Part shown: positions 26,054 through 35,104 of the stretch, piece by piece
Numbering within the stretch: the stretch's first letter is position 1
Layout: each line of letters starts with the position of its first letter
Source: Sphaerisporangium sp. TRM90804
Lineage (GTDB): Bacteria; Actinomycetota; Actinomycetes; Streptosporangiales; Streptosporangiaceae
DNA length: 64,000 nt
Assembly (NCBI RefSeq): GCF_029846175.1
Contig: NZ_JARWAC010000005.1
Coordinates: 1-64,000, forward strand
Direction of reading: 5' to 3'
Notes under the pieces: generated by a model
Seen by the model: only the letters and a program-made list of their open reading frames with translations
Databases searched by the model: none
What the model was told of the DNA's origin: nothing
Translations under genes and position numbers: made by a program

Positions 26054-28154
26054 ATGAGCGACGATCCCGGTGACGACGGCGCCTCCGAAGGGCACGTCAA
26101 CGACTTGAGCGGGTCGGTTCTGGGCCCCGTCGTACAGGCACGAGACATTCAAGGCGGAATCCACGTACACCAGTCGGGATCACTTCCCAGACCGTCCCAG
26201 CTTCCCCCGGCCGGCATCCTGGTGGAACGCGACGAGGAACTGGCTCTTCTCGACTCCGTGCACTCCGACGACCGCGGATCGGGTGTGGCCAAGGTCGTCG
26301 TGGTGAGCGGACCCGCCGGCATCGGCAAGACGGCGCTTGCCCTGCACTGGGCGCACCGTGAACGCCACGCGTTTCCCGACGGCCACCTTTACGCCGACCT
26401 CCGCGGACACGCGGCGGGTGATCCCGTGGAGTCGGCAGAGGTACTGGGCCAGTTCGTCAGATCGTTCGGCATCTCCCCCGAGCACGTTCCCGCGAGCCTG
26501 GCGGAGCGCGCGGCGCTCTACCGATCCATCGTCAGCGAGCGCCGCGTGGTGATCGTCCTGGACGACGCGCTCTCCGCGGCCCAGGTCAGCCCGCTGCTGC
26601 CCGCCTCAGCCGGCAGCGTGGCCATCGTGACCAGCCGCTGGCGTCTGGCCGGGCTGTTCATGCGTGGCGCCCAAGGCGTGCAGCTCGAACGGCTCACCCG
26701 CGAGGGAGCCATGGATCTCCTCAGGCGAACCCTCGGCGACGCGCGGATCGACAGGGAGCGGGACGCCGCGGGCGAGCTCGTCGAGCTGTGCTCGGGGTTC
26801 CCGCTGGCGCTGTGCGTGGCCGCCGCCCGTCTCGCCACCCGGCCGGGCTGGGACCTGGCCGAGATGGTCGACGCCCTCCGTAACGAGCGACAGCGCCTCA
26901 ACGCCCTGTGCGTGGAGGAGGAGGTGACGATGCGCGCGGCCCTGACCCTCTCGTACCGCGCCCTCTCCGCGACGGAGGCTCGCGCCTACCGGCTGCTGGC
27001 ACTCTCGCCGGGGACCACGTTCGACATCCGGGTGGCCGTCGCCGTGATCGATCTTCCGCGCGCGGGTGCCCAGCGGCTCCTGGACGTACTGGTGGACGCC
27101 AACCTCCTGGACGACGCTCCCGGCGGACGCTACCGGTTCCACGACCTGACCCTGCTCCACGCACGTGACATGGCCGAGCACGACGAGGCCCCGGCGACCC
27201 GCGACCAGGCCCTGCGACGGGCCCTCGACCTGTACACGCACACCTCGTTCGCCGCGAGCCGCGTGATACTCCCGTACCGACGCCTCCCGGCGCCCGAGCT
27301 GGAGCATCCACCCGCCGAACCTCTCGTGTTCGCCCGTCCGACGCAGGCTCTCGACTGGCTGGAGCACGAGTTCGGCAACGTGCGGGCGGCCGCGCGGACC
27401 GCCTTCGACCGGGGATGGTTCCGCACGGCCGTTGAGCTCGTCGACGCCCTGTGGCCGCTGTTCCTCTACCGCGGCCACCACGCCGAACGGCTGGAGGTGG
27501 ACCGGCTCGGGCTCGCGGCGGCCCGGGCGTGCTCCGATCCCACGGCGGAGGCCAAGATGCTGAACCGCACGGGATTGGCCCTGCTCTCGCTCGGCCGGTT
27601 GGAGGAGGCGGCGAACGACTTCCGGCAGGCGCTGCTGCTCTGGCGCCGGGCAGGCGACCGGCAGCGGGTCGCCGGGACGCTGCGGCGCCTGGGTCTGGTG
27701 GAGAAGGACCTCGGCCGTCTGGACAGGGCGATCACGCTGTTCGGTGAGGCGCTGGACGGTTAACCGCGCCGAGGGCGAGACCCGCAGGGCCGGCCGTACG
27801 CTGATCGACCTCGGCGAGGCCCTGCTCGAGAAGGGGGACGACGAGGAGGCCGCGTCACGTCTGACGGAGGCATGGAGCCTGCTGTCGGGGGAACCGGACC
27901 CGAACAACCAGGCGCGGGTGCTCATCCACCTCGGCCGTGCGCGAGCCGGGAACAGCGCGCTCGCCTCCGATCTACTGACCCGGGGGCTGCGCATCATGCG
28001 GGAGATCGGCTCCGCCACCGGCGAGGTGCTCGCCCTCCGGGCCCTGGCGGAGCTCGCACTGTCGGACGGCAGGAGGGACGACGCCCGCGGATACCAGGAC
28101 GAGGCGCGAGCGGTCGCGGCGCGGCTGACGGGCGGGAACCGCACGACGGGGTAG
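26054..28154 (+). pseudogene. NB-ARC/TPR STAND protein with N-terminal RHIM/BASS-like motif, frameshifted in the TPR region
   Basis: From the ATG at 26054: residues 16-39 form 'NDLSGSVLGPVVQARDIQGG' plus 'IHVH', matching the pseudo-palindromic, Val-Gln-Ala-containing motif placed before NB-ARC domains in many actinobacterial STAND proteins (the RHIM-like/BASS class). Then come NB-ARC with P-loop 'GPAGIGKTA' (86-94), 'RRVVIVLDDA' Walker B, 'IVTSRWRLAG', a winged-helix region ('RYRFHDLTLLHA') and TPRs. The frame stops at TAA 27761-27763. Continuing one base shifted gives 'VNRAEGETRRAGRTLIDLGE' and ~125 more residues of TPR sequence to 28154, so one extra G at 27758/27759 breaks the gene. No DNA-binding domain is present, unlike the two SARP proteins nearby. 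The true start could also be the ATG at 25850, but that region is AT-rich and not conserved-looking. Confidence 0.78.
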
Positions 28155-28163
28155 ACGCGTCCG

Positions 28164-29165
28164 TCACCCGTCCGCTCCATCAGGCCGGCGGCCGTCGTCC
28201 CGGTGCCCGGTGACGACGGCGGGCGTGCACGCGTTCGCGAGGCCGGCCAGTTGGGGACCGGTCAGAGACGCCGTCACCGGCTGACGATGTCCAACCTTCC
28301 AGCCGGCGTGCAGCACGGCCATCCGCAGCGCGCGTTCGACGTCCCCCGTCCGCGACCACACGTGAAGAAACGTCGCGAACAGCGCGTCACCCGCGCCCGT
28401 GGTGTTGACCACGCCGCGCGGCGCCACCGCCTCCGCTCGGAGCAGCGCGCCCTCACGCGTGCCGAGCAGCGCCCCCCGCGCTCCCAGCCCCACGCAGACC
28501 AGCCGGCATCGCGGGTAGCGGTCGAGGATCCGCGCCACCCACGCATCCGGTGGGCAGGGCAGGGCTTCGTGGCTGCAGAAGACGACGTCGGCCGCCAGCA
28601 GCCACGGCAGGTTGTACGGGTCGGCCAGGTCGGCGATGAGGTGGACGTCCACCGCTACGGGGACGCCGAGCCGGGCGGCCGGCGCGACGAGCGGACGGAC
28701 GAACTTGGCGTTCGTCAGCACCAGCAGGTCGGCGTCGCGGGCCGCCGCGCGCAGCGTCTCGAAGGGGTAGGTGACTCCGTTGACGGGCTCCAGGTGAGGC
28801 AGGCCCAGCCGGCTCCCGTCCGGGGCGACCAGCGCCACTCCCATGGACGACCCGCCGCCGTCGACCACACCGGGTCCCAGCAGGCCGCCGTGGTCCAGCT
28901 CCGAACGGATGTGCGCCCCGAGCGGGTCACGCCCGACCACGGTGCACAGGCGCACGTCGGCCCCCAGGGTGCGCAGCACGTGCGAGATGTGCCCCGCCGA
29001 CCCGGAGACCTGCGCGGCCATCCAGCGAGGGGTGCACTTGGAGGTGTAGCGCAAGGGGAAGTCTGGTACGCCCACCGACACGTAGAAGCTGACGGCGCCG
29101 GCGACGACGATCCTCGGTCCGTTCGCCGCTTCTTCGCGGCCCGCCCGCGGGCTCGCCGACGTCAC
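28164..29165 (-). CDS. PfkB family carbohydrate kinase
   Basis: A 333-residue ribokinase-fold protein. It shows the N-terminal Gly-rich region ('GSAGHISHVLRTLGADVRLC'), central 'VDVHLIADL' and the PfkB signature 2 'NTTGAGDALFATFLH' with catalytic Asp and anion-hole Gly residues. It therefore should be an active sugar or nucleoside kinase. The GTG start overlaps the stop of the upstream gene (GTGA), placing it last in a three-gene unit: glycosyltransferase-like protein, degenerate PfkB paralogue, active PfkB. Its stop lies 9 bases from the end of the convergent NB-ARC gene. Confidence 0.85.
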   Translation of the reverse strand: MTSASPRAGREEAANGPRIVVAGAVSFYVSVGVPDFPLRYTSKCTPRWMAAQVSGSAGHISHVLRTLGADVRLCTVVGRDPLGAHIRSELDHGGLLGPGVVDGGGSSMGVALVAPDGSRLGLPHLEPVNGVTYPFETLRAAARDADLLVLTNAKFVRPLVAPAARLGVPVAVDVHLIADLADPYNLPWLLAADVVFCSHEALPCPPDAWVARILDRYPRCRLVCVGLGARGALLGTREGALLRAEAVAPRGVVNTTGAGDALFATFLHVWSRTGDVERALRMAVLHAGWKVGHRQPVTASLTGPQLAGLANACTPAVVTGHRDDGRRPDGADG

Positions 29166-29824
29166 GGGGCACTCCTTCGCGCGCCTCTGAGCATGGACTC
29201 GGCCACCGTGATCTGCGCCCGCCCGGTGACCTCCAGCGACCCGGCGCCGCCCGCCGCGGGGCCGGCGTAGCGGCCGTGCACCACCGACGCCGTGGTGAGG
29301 CAGCCCAGCGGCAGGCCGGCGACCAGCCAGCCGTACAGGAAGGAGCCGTAGACGGCCGGTCCCGGTGACGTGCCGGCGAGGGGTTCACCCACCTCGGTGA
29401 CCTTGGCCAACCGGCCGTCACGGAGACCCGCCAGGCAACCCCGCCGTCGCCTGCTGGTCGCCACCTCGCATCCGGGATAACGGTCCAGAATGCGCGTCAC
29501 CCTGTGGGCCGGGAAGGGGTACGGGCGCCGTGCCGCCCCCACCACGACGTCCGCGGCCTCCGGCCACGCCTCCTTCAGGCCGTCGTCGAGATGGACGACG
29601 ACGTGCGACCCCTCCGCGACCAGCGTTCCGGGTGGTATGGCGCACAGGTTGCTCGCGCCTGTGAGCAGCACCAGGTGCGGTTCGTGCGGGGGTACCTCCC
29701 GTGGGAGCACCAGGATCGCGAGGGCGGGCACCTTGGACGCCGTCCGCGCGGTGGAGCCCACGCGGCTCATGTTCAGGACGTCCCCAAGCCGCAACACGTG
29801 GACGCCGACAAGCCTCTCGAACAC
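29162..29824 (-). CDS. Truncated, degenerate PfkB-like protein
   Basis: A 220-residue protein that aligns with the middle and end of the neighbouring PfkB kinase: 'VTRILDRYPGCEV' parallels 'VARILDRYPRCRL' next door, and 'TSPGPAVYGSFLYGWL' sits where the kinase has 'NTTGAGDALFATFLH'. The catalytic GAGD is lost (PGPAVYG) and the N-terminal sugar-binding third is missing, so kinase activity is unlikely. A GTG start with 'ggaga' upstream is used. The conserved overlap with the active paralogue suggests a regulatory or scaffolding partner, by analogy with pseudokinase pairs; that is inference. Confidence 0.6.
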   Translation of the reverse strand: MFERLVGVHVLRLGDVLNMSRVGSTARTASKVPALAILVLPREVPPHEPHLVLLTGASNLCAIPPGTLVAEGSHVVVHLDDGLKEAWPEAADVVVGAARRPYPFPAHRVTRILDRYPGCEVATSRRRRGCLAGLRDGRLAKVTEVGEPLAGTSPGPAVYGSFLYGWLVAGLPLGCLTTASVVHGRYAGPAAGGAGSLEVTGRAQITVAESMLRGARRSAP

Positions 29825-29875
29825 ATCCGTCTCCGTCCGCTGTCGAACAGCAGGGTCTCGTGGCGTAGAGCCCGG

Positions 29876-31153
29876 TCAGTACGGGAAGCCGTCGGGCGTG
29901 CGCGCCCACCGGTGCGGAGCCTGATGGGCGGCCCATCGGTCCAGGAGGAACGGCGCCGCCGCCGGCGGGGTCGCGGTGATGGCCGCGGGCTGTCTGAGGC
30001 GCAGCAGCCGGTACATGAGCCCGCGCATGTTGCGGTCGAAGCGCCCCGGCGCCGAGGTGATGCGTTCGGCCACGCCGCTGTATCGGTCCCCCGGCCTCTC
30101 TGACCGCAGCATGGCCACCTGCTCGCGCAGTGACACGTCCGGGGACAGCCGGGGCGCGACGGCGGCGAGCACGCTCTGCGGGGAGGCCGGATCGACCTCT
30201 CCTTCGGAGTAGCTCGCGAGCACGACGGGGGCCCCGGTGACGGTTCCGTACAGGGTCGCCGACCCGTGGTCGCCGATGATCAGGTCGGCGGCCGCGAGCA
30301 CCGCCCGCCAGTCCGCCTCGGGCGGCACCAGTCCGAGCCCTCGCCGCAGACAGTCGGCGAGCCACGTTCGCACCTGCCAGACCCCGTGCGCGAACCAGAT
30401 GTTCGGATGGAGGAGCATCACGACGCGGAAGTGACGCCGGGGAAGTTCGTCCAGCAAGCGGGGCAGCAGGTCGGCGGCCGCCCGTCCGAACAGGGACCGC
30501 GGCCCCCACGTCGAGGTGACCACGACGAGGGTCTGGTCCGCCCCCACCTCCAGCGCCCTGCGGTAGGCGGCACGATGCGCCAGGCTCGCCACCAGACGGT
30601 CGTACGAGGGGTCGCCGACCACGGCCGCCGCGGGCACCGCCTCGGGGCACGCCCGGCCGAGCCGGCCGAGGTCGTGATCGTGCGAGAGCGCGATCGCCGC
30701 CGGGACGACCTCACCGTCGTACACCAGCCGCTGGGCGTCGAGGCCGTAGGCCACCGAACCGCCGACGGCGCGAACGCCCCGGCGTCCCCTCACCAGCTTC
30801 CCGAAGCCCGCGCCGTGCGGCATGACGATGAGCGGCGCGTGGATCTCGTGGATCGCTCCAAGACTGGCCGCGACGGCGAGGGCGAACCGCTCCTGCGTCG
30901 CCTGCCGCCAGGGGATGCGTATCGCCTTGAGCCCGTCGATGAACTCGGCCACGCCGTTGTTGAATACATCCGGTGCCATTGTGAAGATTATTTGGATCCG
31001 CAGGTCGGACTCCACGAGTCTCACCGTGTCGAGCAGCCGCTGCCCCGAGGTCACCGTGTGGACCACCACCAGCACCGCCTTGCAATCCGGGCGTGTCACC
31101 CATCTGCGCGCGTCGAGCCCAAGCGGGACTCGGCGCCACTCCTGACCAGACAT
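29876..31153 (-). CDS. GT-B-like glycosyl/glycerophosphotransferase family protein
   Basis: A 425-residue protein. The C-terminal half has the look of a GT-B or CDP-glycerol glycerophosphotransferase fold: 'TLVVVTSTWGPRSLFG', 'VVMLLHPNIWFAHG', and 'LAAADLIIGDHGSATLYGTV' followed by 'GAPVVLAS', the classical nucleotide-binding D-H-G-S region. The N-terminal half contains 'APLIVMPHGAGFGKL'. There is no signal peptide or membrane segment. It heads the unit with the two PfkB-type proteins and is divergent from the large SARP regulator. I cannot name donor or acceptor. The ribosome site ('gaggggg' 11 bases upstream) is weakly placed. Confidence 0.5.
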   Translation of the reverse strand: MSGQEWRRVPLGLDARRWVTRPDCKAVLVVVHTVTSGQRLLDTVRLVESDLRIQIIFTMAPDVFNNGVAEFIDGLKAIRIPWRQATQERFALAVAASLGAIHEIHAPLIVMPHGAGFGKLVRGRRGVRAVGGSVAYGLDAQRLVYDGEVVPAAIALSHDHDLGRLGRACPEAVPAAAVVGDPSYDRLVASLAHRAAYRRALEVGADQTLVVVTSTWGPRSLFGRAAADLLPRLLDELPRRHFRVVMLLHPNIWFAHGVWQVRTWLADCLRRGLGLVPPEADWRAVLAAADLIIGDHGSATLYGTVTGAPVVLASYSEGEVDPASPQSVLAAVAPRLSPDVSLREQVAMLRSERPGDRYSGVAERITSAPGRFDRNMRGLMYRLLRLRQPAAITATPPAAAPFLLDRWAAHQAPHRWARTPDGFPY

Positions 31154-31384
31154 CGGTTGACGTATCCCCCTCGCCGGCCTTCGGCCGTCCGGGCGAGGCC
31201 CCCTCGCCCACCCCCGAAGCCTCGGTCACCGGCCTTGCGGAATTGCTTGCGGCCGGCTTGCGATTTACACGCGGCGTTACCGGCGGCAAGAGATCGCCTT
31301 ACTCATGCACGTTCGGCACTGGATCAGACACGGGGGCGATGAAAAAATGCCACACAGGGGAGGGGATGCCAAGAAAGGACTCGA

Positions 31385-34300
31385 ATGGATTTTCGCATTC
31401 TGGGTCCAGTGGAACTCTGGTCCCACGAACGGCGCCATGACCTGGGCTGGGCCAAGGAAAGGCTGGTCATCGCAGCCCTCCTCATGACGCCCGGGCGCCC
31501 GATCTCCGCACAGTCGCTGGTCGCCAGGTTATGGGACGGCGATCCGCCCCCGAAAGCCCGTGACCGCCTGCACCCCCACATCACCCGGCTGCGGAGCCGC
31601 CTGCAGTCCATCGAGCAAGGAAAGGGAGCACACCTCCGGCACATTTCCGGAGCATACATATTGGAAACGGATGCAGATAACATCGATTATCACCGGTTCC
31701 GCAAATTGCGCGCACAGGCCCGGACGTCGATGGAGAACGGCCGCGTCGACCACGCTCTCCGGCTCCACCGCGAGGCGGCCGACCTGTGGCGAGGGGATCC
31801 CCTCGCCGGCCTGCCGGGGCTGTGGGCCGCCATGACCCGCAAGAACCTCGAAGACGAGATGCTGAGCAACGTCATCGAGCGCATCTCCCTCGAACTGGAC
31901 CACGGCGATCCCGTTCACCTGATCGCAGAGCTTTCCGAGCTCGTCACCCGCTTCCCCTTCGACGAGAAACTGGTCGAACTGCTGATGCGCTCCCTGTACG
32001 CCGGCGGACGGCAGGCGGACGCCCTCGCGGCCTACCGGCAGGCGCGCGGCCGGCTGGTCGACGAACTGGCGATGGAGGCGGGCCCGGCGCTTCAGGAGCT
32101 GCACCAGCGCATCCTGCTCCGCGACCCCCGGCTTCTCCCGCCGGCCCGGCCGCGAAAGGCACCGGGAAACGTCGCGCCCAACGACCTGCCGCGCGACGTT
32201 CCCACCTTCACCGGCCGGACCGCCGAGCTCGCCTTGCTGACCTCGGACAGGGTTCTGCAGGAAACGGCGGTGCCGGTGCTGGCGATCGACGGGATGCCCG
32301 GGGTCGGCAAGACCGCGCTCGCCGTCCACCTCGCTCACCGCCTCGCGGGCAGGTACCCCGACGGGCTTCTGTATCTCAACCTGAACGCGCACAGCGCCGT
32401 ACACGAGGCCGTCGACCCGGCCGCCGCCCTGGACCGGCTGCTCCGCCATCTCGGGCTGCCGGCCGACGACATCCCCGAGGAGCTGGACGCCCGCGCGGCG
32501 CGGTGGCGCAAGGAGCTGGCCGGGCGCAAGGTCCTCATCGTGCTGGACGACGCGACGGGACAACAGCAGATCGACTGTCTGCTCCCCGGCGTGCCGGGTT
32601 GCCTGGTCATCGTCACCAGCCGACGCAGACTGGCCGGGCTGGACGGCGCCGAGTCGCTGTCCCTGGACGTCCTGTCCCACGAAGAGGCCACCGCGCTGCT
32701 CCGCCGTGTCGTCGGCGCCCAGCGCGCGCTCGAAGCCGACCACGTCGCCGAGGTCGCCCGGCTCTGCGGCCATCTCCCGCTCGCCATCCAGCTCGTCGCC
32801 GGCAGGCTCCGGCACCGGCCGGCGTGGAGCGTCGCCGACCTCGCGGAACGGCTGAGGCGCGAGGGTCGGCGGCTCGCCGAGATCAGGGCCGAGAACCGGG
32901 AGATCACCGCCGCGTTCCGCCTCTCCTACGACGGGCTCGCGGGCGCGCTGCGACACGCGTTCGTCCGCCTCGGCCTCTACCCCGGAACGGAGCTGACCTC
33001 CCACTGCGCGGCGGCGCTGCTGGAGACGTCGCCCACCGAGGCCGAGAACCTGCTGGAAGAGCTCCTGGACCACCACCTGATCGCCGAACCCCGCCGCGGC
33101 CGCTACCGCTTCCACGACCTGATCCGCGACTACACCGTCTCACTGGCCCAGCTCGAGCCGGAAGCCGAGCGAAAGGCCACCGTCCAGCGCGTCCTCGACT
33201 ACCACCTCTTCCTCGCCGACCGCGCGGACCGGCTCCTCTACCCGCATCGCGCGCGCATCGCCGTGGACGTCAACCCGCCGCCGGGCGCGTCACCCGACAT
33301 CACCACCGAAGCCCGGGCCCGGCACTGGCTGAACACCGAGCTGGACGACCTGCTGCGGATGACCCGCCACGCGTCCGGCCACGGCTGGACGTGGCACGCC
33401 GCGATGTTCCCGCACGTACTCAGCCGCCACCTGAGCTTCTGGGGGCGCTGGCACGAAGCCGTCCTCTCGCACACCGGCGCTGTCGAAGCGTGGCGGTGCC
33501 TGGACGACCAGCGCGGCGTCGCCCTCGCCTTGACAGACCTCAGCGAGGCGCTGTGGCGGAACGGCCGGCTCGACGAGTGCCTCGGCGTCGCGGCCGAGGG
33601 GCTGCGCATCCAGCACGACCGGGACGACCAGCGCGGGATCGCCGATCTCCTCGACCAGACCGGCCTCGCCCACTGGCATCGGTCAGAGTTCGACACCGCG
33701 TCGCACTATTTCGAGCGGGCGCTGGCGATCAGGAGAACGATCGGCGACCGGCACGGGCAGGCCGCGAGCCTCAACCACATCGCCGCCATAGCGTACGGCC
33801 GGGGAGACTATCGCGAAGCGTCCCATCGTCTGCGGAAGGTCCTCAGCCTTTACGAGGAGGACGGCGACCGGCGGGGCCGCCAGGTGGCGCTGAACAACCT
33901 CGGCGAGCTCGAAACCCGTCTCGGCAACCACGCCACCGCGCTCAGGCACTACGAGGAGGCCGCCGCACTCGCCCCCGAGACGGGGCCCAAAGACAGAGCG
34001 ACGCTGCTGCACAACATCTCCAAGGCCCTGCACCACCTCGGCCGCCACGCCGAGGCCCTGGAACGCTACACGATCGCCTTGCGGCTCCATCGCGAGATAG
34101 GGGACGCCCGCTCCGAGGCGCACACGCTCAACAGCATCGGCTCTTGTCACGCGAGCATCGGCGACGACGAGCAGGCGCTCCTCCATCACCACGAGGCCCT
34201 CCGCATCTCGGCAGCGGTCCTGGAACACGCGCAACAGGTGCGCGCACTGCTCGGCATCGGCGATGTGCACATGCGCGCGCGGCGTCACGAAACCGCCGGG

Positions 34301-34522
34301 GAGCTCTTCGGCAGAGCCCTGCACCTCGCCCGTGACATCGGGGACCTCCACCAGGAGGCACACACCTTGGACCGCATGGGCACCGTCCTCCATGAGAGCG
34401 GGGACGCAGAGGCGGCGGTGCACTGGTGGCGGGCGCTCGCCCTGTATGAACGACTCGGCGTCCCCGAGGCGGAGGACCTTCGACGCCGACTCCCAGGCCC
34501 GCCGGACGCGGTCGGCTCGTAG
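31385..34522 (+). CDS. SARP-type regulator with NB-ARC and TPR domains (AfsR-like), TTA-containing
   Basis: A 1045-residue AfsR-type activator. Residues 1-95 are the OmpR-like winged helix ('MDFRILGPVELW'), 100-245 the bacterial transcriptional activation domain ('SLYAGGRQADALAAYRQAR'), then NB-ARC with P-loop 'GMPGVGKT' (303-310), 'RKVLIVLDDATG' Walker B, 'IVTSRRRLAG' and 'RYRFHDLIRDYTVSL', and from about 670 a run of TPRs ('QAASLNHIAAIAYGRGDYREA'). Codon 49 is TTA (31529-31531), the rare leucine codon read by the bldA tRNA, so expression may be tied to development. 'aaagga' precedes the ATG. Such proteins usually activate a nearby biosynthetic cluster; it is divergent from the GT/PfkB unit and upstream of the 51-codon gene. 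Confidence 0.93.
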   Translation: MDFRILGPVELWSHERRHDLGWAKERLVIAALLMTPGRPISAQSLVARLWDGDPPPKARDRLHPHITRLRSRLQSIEQGKGAHLRHISGAYILETDADNIDYHRFRKLRAQARTSMENGRVDHALRLHREAADLWRGDPLAGLPGLWAAMTRKNLEDEMLSNVIERISLELDHGDPVHLIAELSELVTRFPFDEKLVELLMRSLYAGGRQADALAAYRQARGRLVDELAMEAGPALQELHQRILLRDPRLLPPARPRKAPGNVAPNDLPRDVPTFTGRTAELALLTSDRVLQETAVPVLAIDGMPGVGKTALAVHLAHRLAGRYPDGLLYLNLNAHSAVHEAVDPAAALDRLLRHLGLPADDIPEELDARAARWRKELAGRKVLIVLDDATGQQQIDCLLPGVPGCLVIVTSRRRLAGLDGAESLSLDVLSHEEATALLRRVVGAQRALEADHVAEVARLCGHLPLAIQLVAGRLRHRPAWSVADLAERLRREGRRLAEIRAENREITAAFRLSYDGLAGALRHAFVRLGLYPGTELTSHCAAALLETSPTEAENLLEELLDHHLIAEPRRGRYRFHDLIRDYTVSLAQLEPEAERKATVQRVLDYHLFLADRADRLLYPHRARIAVDVNPPPGASPDITTEARARHWLNTELDDLLRMTRHASGHGWTWHAAMFPHVLSRHLSFWGRWHEAVLSHTGAVEAWRCLDDQRGVALALTDLSEALWRNGRLDECLGVAAEGLRIQHDRDDQRGIADLLDQTGLAHWHRSEFDTASHYFERALAIRRTIGDRHGQAASLNHIAAIAYGRGDYREASHRLRKVLSLYEEDGDRRGRQVALNNLGELETRLGNHATALRHYEEAAALAPETGPKDRATLLHNISKALHHLGRHAEALERYTIALRLHREIGDARSEAHTLNSIGSCHASIGDDEQALLHHHEALRISAAVLEHAQQVRALLGIGDVHMRARRHETAGELFGRALHLARDIGDLHQEAHTLDRMGTVLHESGDAEAAVHWWRALALYERLGVPEAEDLRRRLPGPPDAVGS

Positions 34523-34666
34523 CCGGGACTGACTCCTCGCGCGGTATCGACGACGTGGGCACGAGTCCTGCGTCATGTCCGGACTCGCCTGCCATATCGG
34601 CACATGACACGCATATCCACTTGTTTGTCAGAACTTCAGCATGGTTCGCCCTCGCCCAATATCATT

Positions 34667-34700
34667 AGGCCTGCCTGGAACCACTGAAGTGGCCGGGCCT
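34667..34700. other. Hairpin between SARP gene and 51-codon gene
   Basis: A two-part stem: 'aggcctg' (34667-34673) pairs with 'cgggcct' (34694-34700), allowing one G-T pair, and encloses a 'ccac-tgaa-gtgg' hairpin at 34681-34692. It could end the SARP transcript or be a 5' leader structure of the small gene, whose ribosome site starts 13 bases downstream. Confidence 0.4.
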
Positions 34701-34722
34701 TAAAGAAAAGGCGAGGATACTC

Positions 34723-34878
34723 ATGATACAGAGAGTAATCACCACGGGAGTGCTCTGCGGCGCGTGCATATGGATGACATATGCACCTAAACCGGACGAT
34801 GCCACCCGGGGAAGCGTGGCGAGTGTCGTACAGAGCGTTACCCATCATGCTAGCAGTACAACATCACTGGTGATCTGA
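34723..34878 (+). CDS. 51-aa small exported peptide candidate
   Basis: An ATG preceded by 'gcgagga' at ideal spacing (five bases) opens a 51-codon frame. The product begins 'MIQRVITTGVLCGACIWMTY', with a basic n-region and a hydrophobic core, then a helix-breaking 'APKPDDATRG' and a polar C-terminal half ending 'ASSTTSLVI'. This has the shape of a secreted pro-peptide. By hand count the gene is about 54% G+C, well below its neighbours, as often seen for small peptide genes. It lies directly after the AfsR-like TPR regulator and before the nuclease-helicase. No family is recognised; it could be a signalling peptide, a RiPP-like precursor or a small membrane peptide. Confidence 0.5.
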   Translation: MIQRVITTGVLCGACIWMTYAPKPDDATRGSVASVVQSVTHHASSTTSLVI

Positions 34879-35060
34879 ACACTTAGCGTCCGGGCGGCGC
34901 CGTCCACAGCTCCCACCCCAGATCGACTGCGCCGCCCGCCAGCCTCCGTGCCTGAACGGCGCGATAAGAGTGCCGCTCCATACGCCCCGAAGTAGCGGTA
35001 ATGTGCGTGACGTAGTGATGCGGCCCGCCGGGCTTCCGTCGATCGTCTGATCCGGATAGG

Positions 35061-35097
35061 CCCCCACACCGCACGAGTCTCTCGTGCTGCCTGGGGG
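35061..35097 (+). promoter_or_regulatory. Hairpin that can sequester the Shine-Dalgarno of the nuclease-helicase
   Basis: A 7-bp stem 'gcacgag-tct-ctcgtgc' (35071-35087) is extended after a 4x4 internal loop by 'ccccca' (35061-35066) pairing with 'tggggg' (35092-35097). The latter G-run is the likely Shine-Dalgarno of the GTG at 35105. In the folded state the ribosome site is closed. Confidence 0.5.
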
Positions 35098-35104
35098 TAC
35101 GTTC

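Noticed and set aside
34636-34848. 70-codon minus-strand ORF opposite the 51-codon gene
   Set aside because: No ribosome site; the plus-strand frame has a good one and a signal-like N-terminus.
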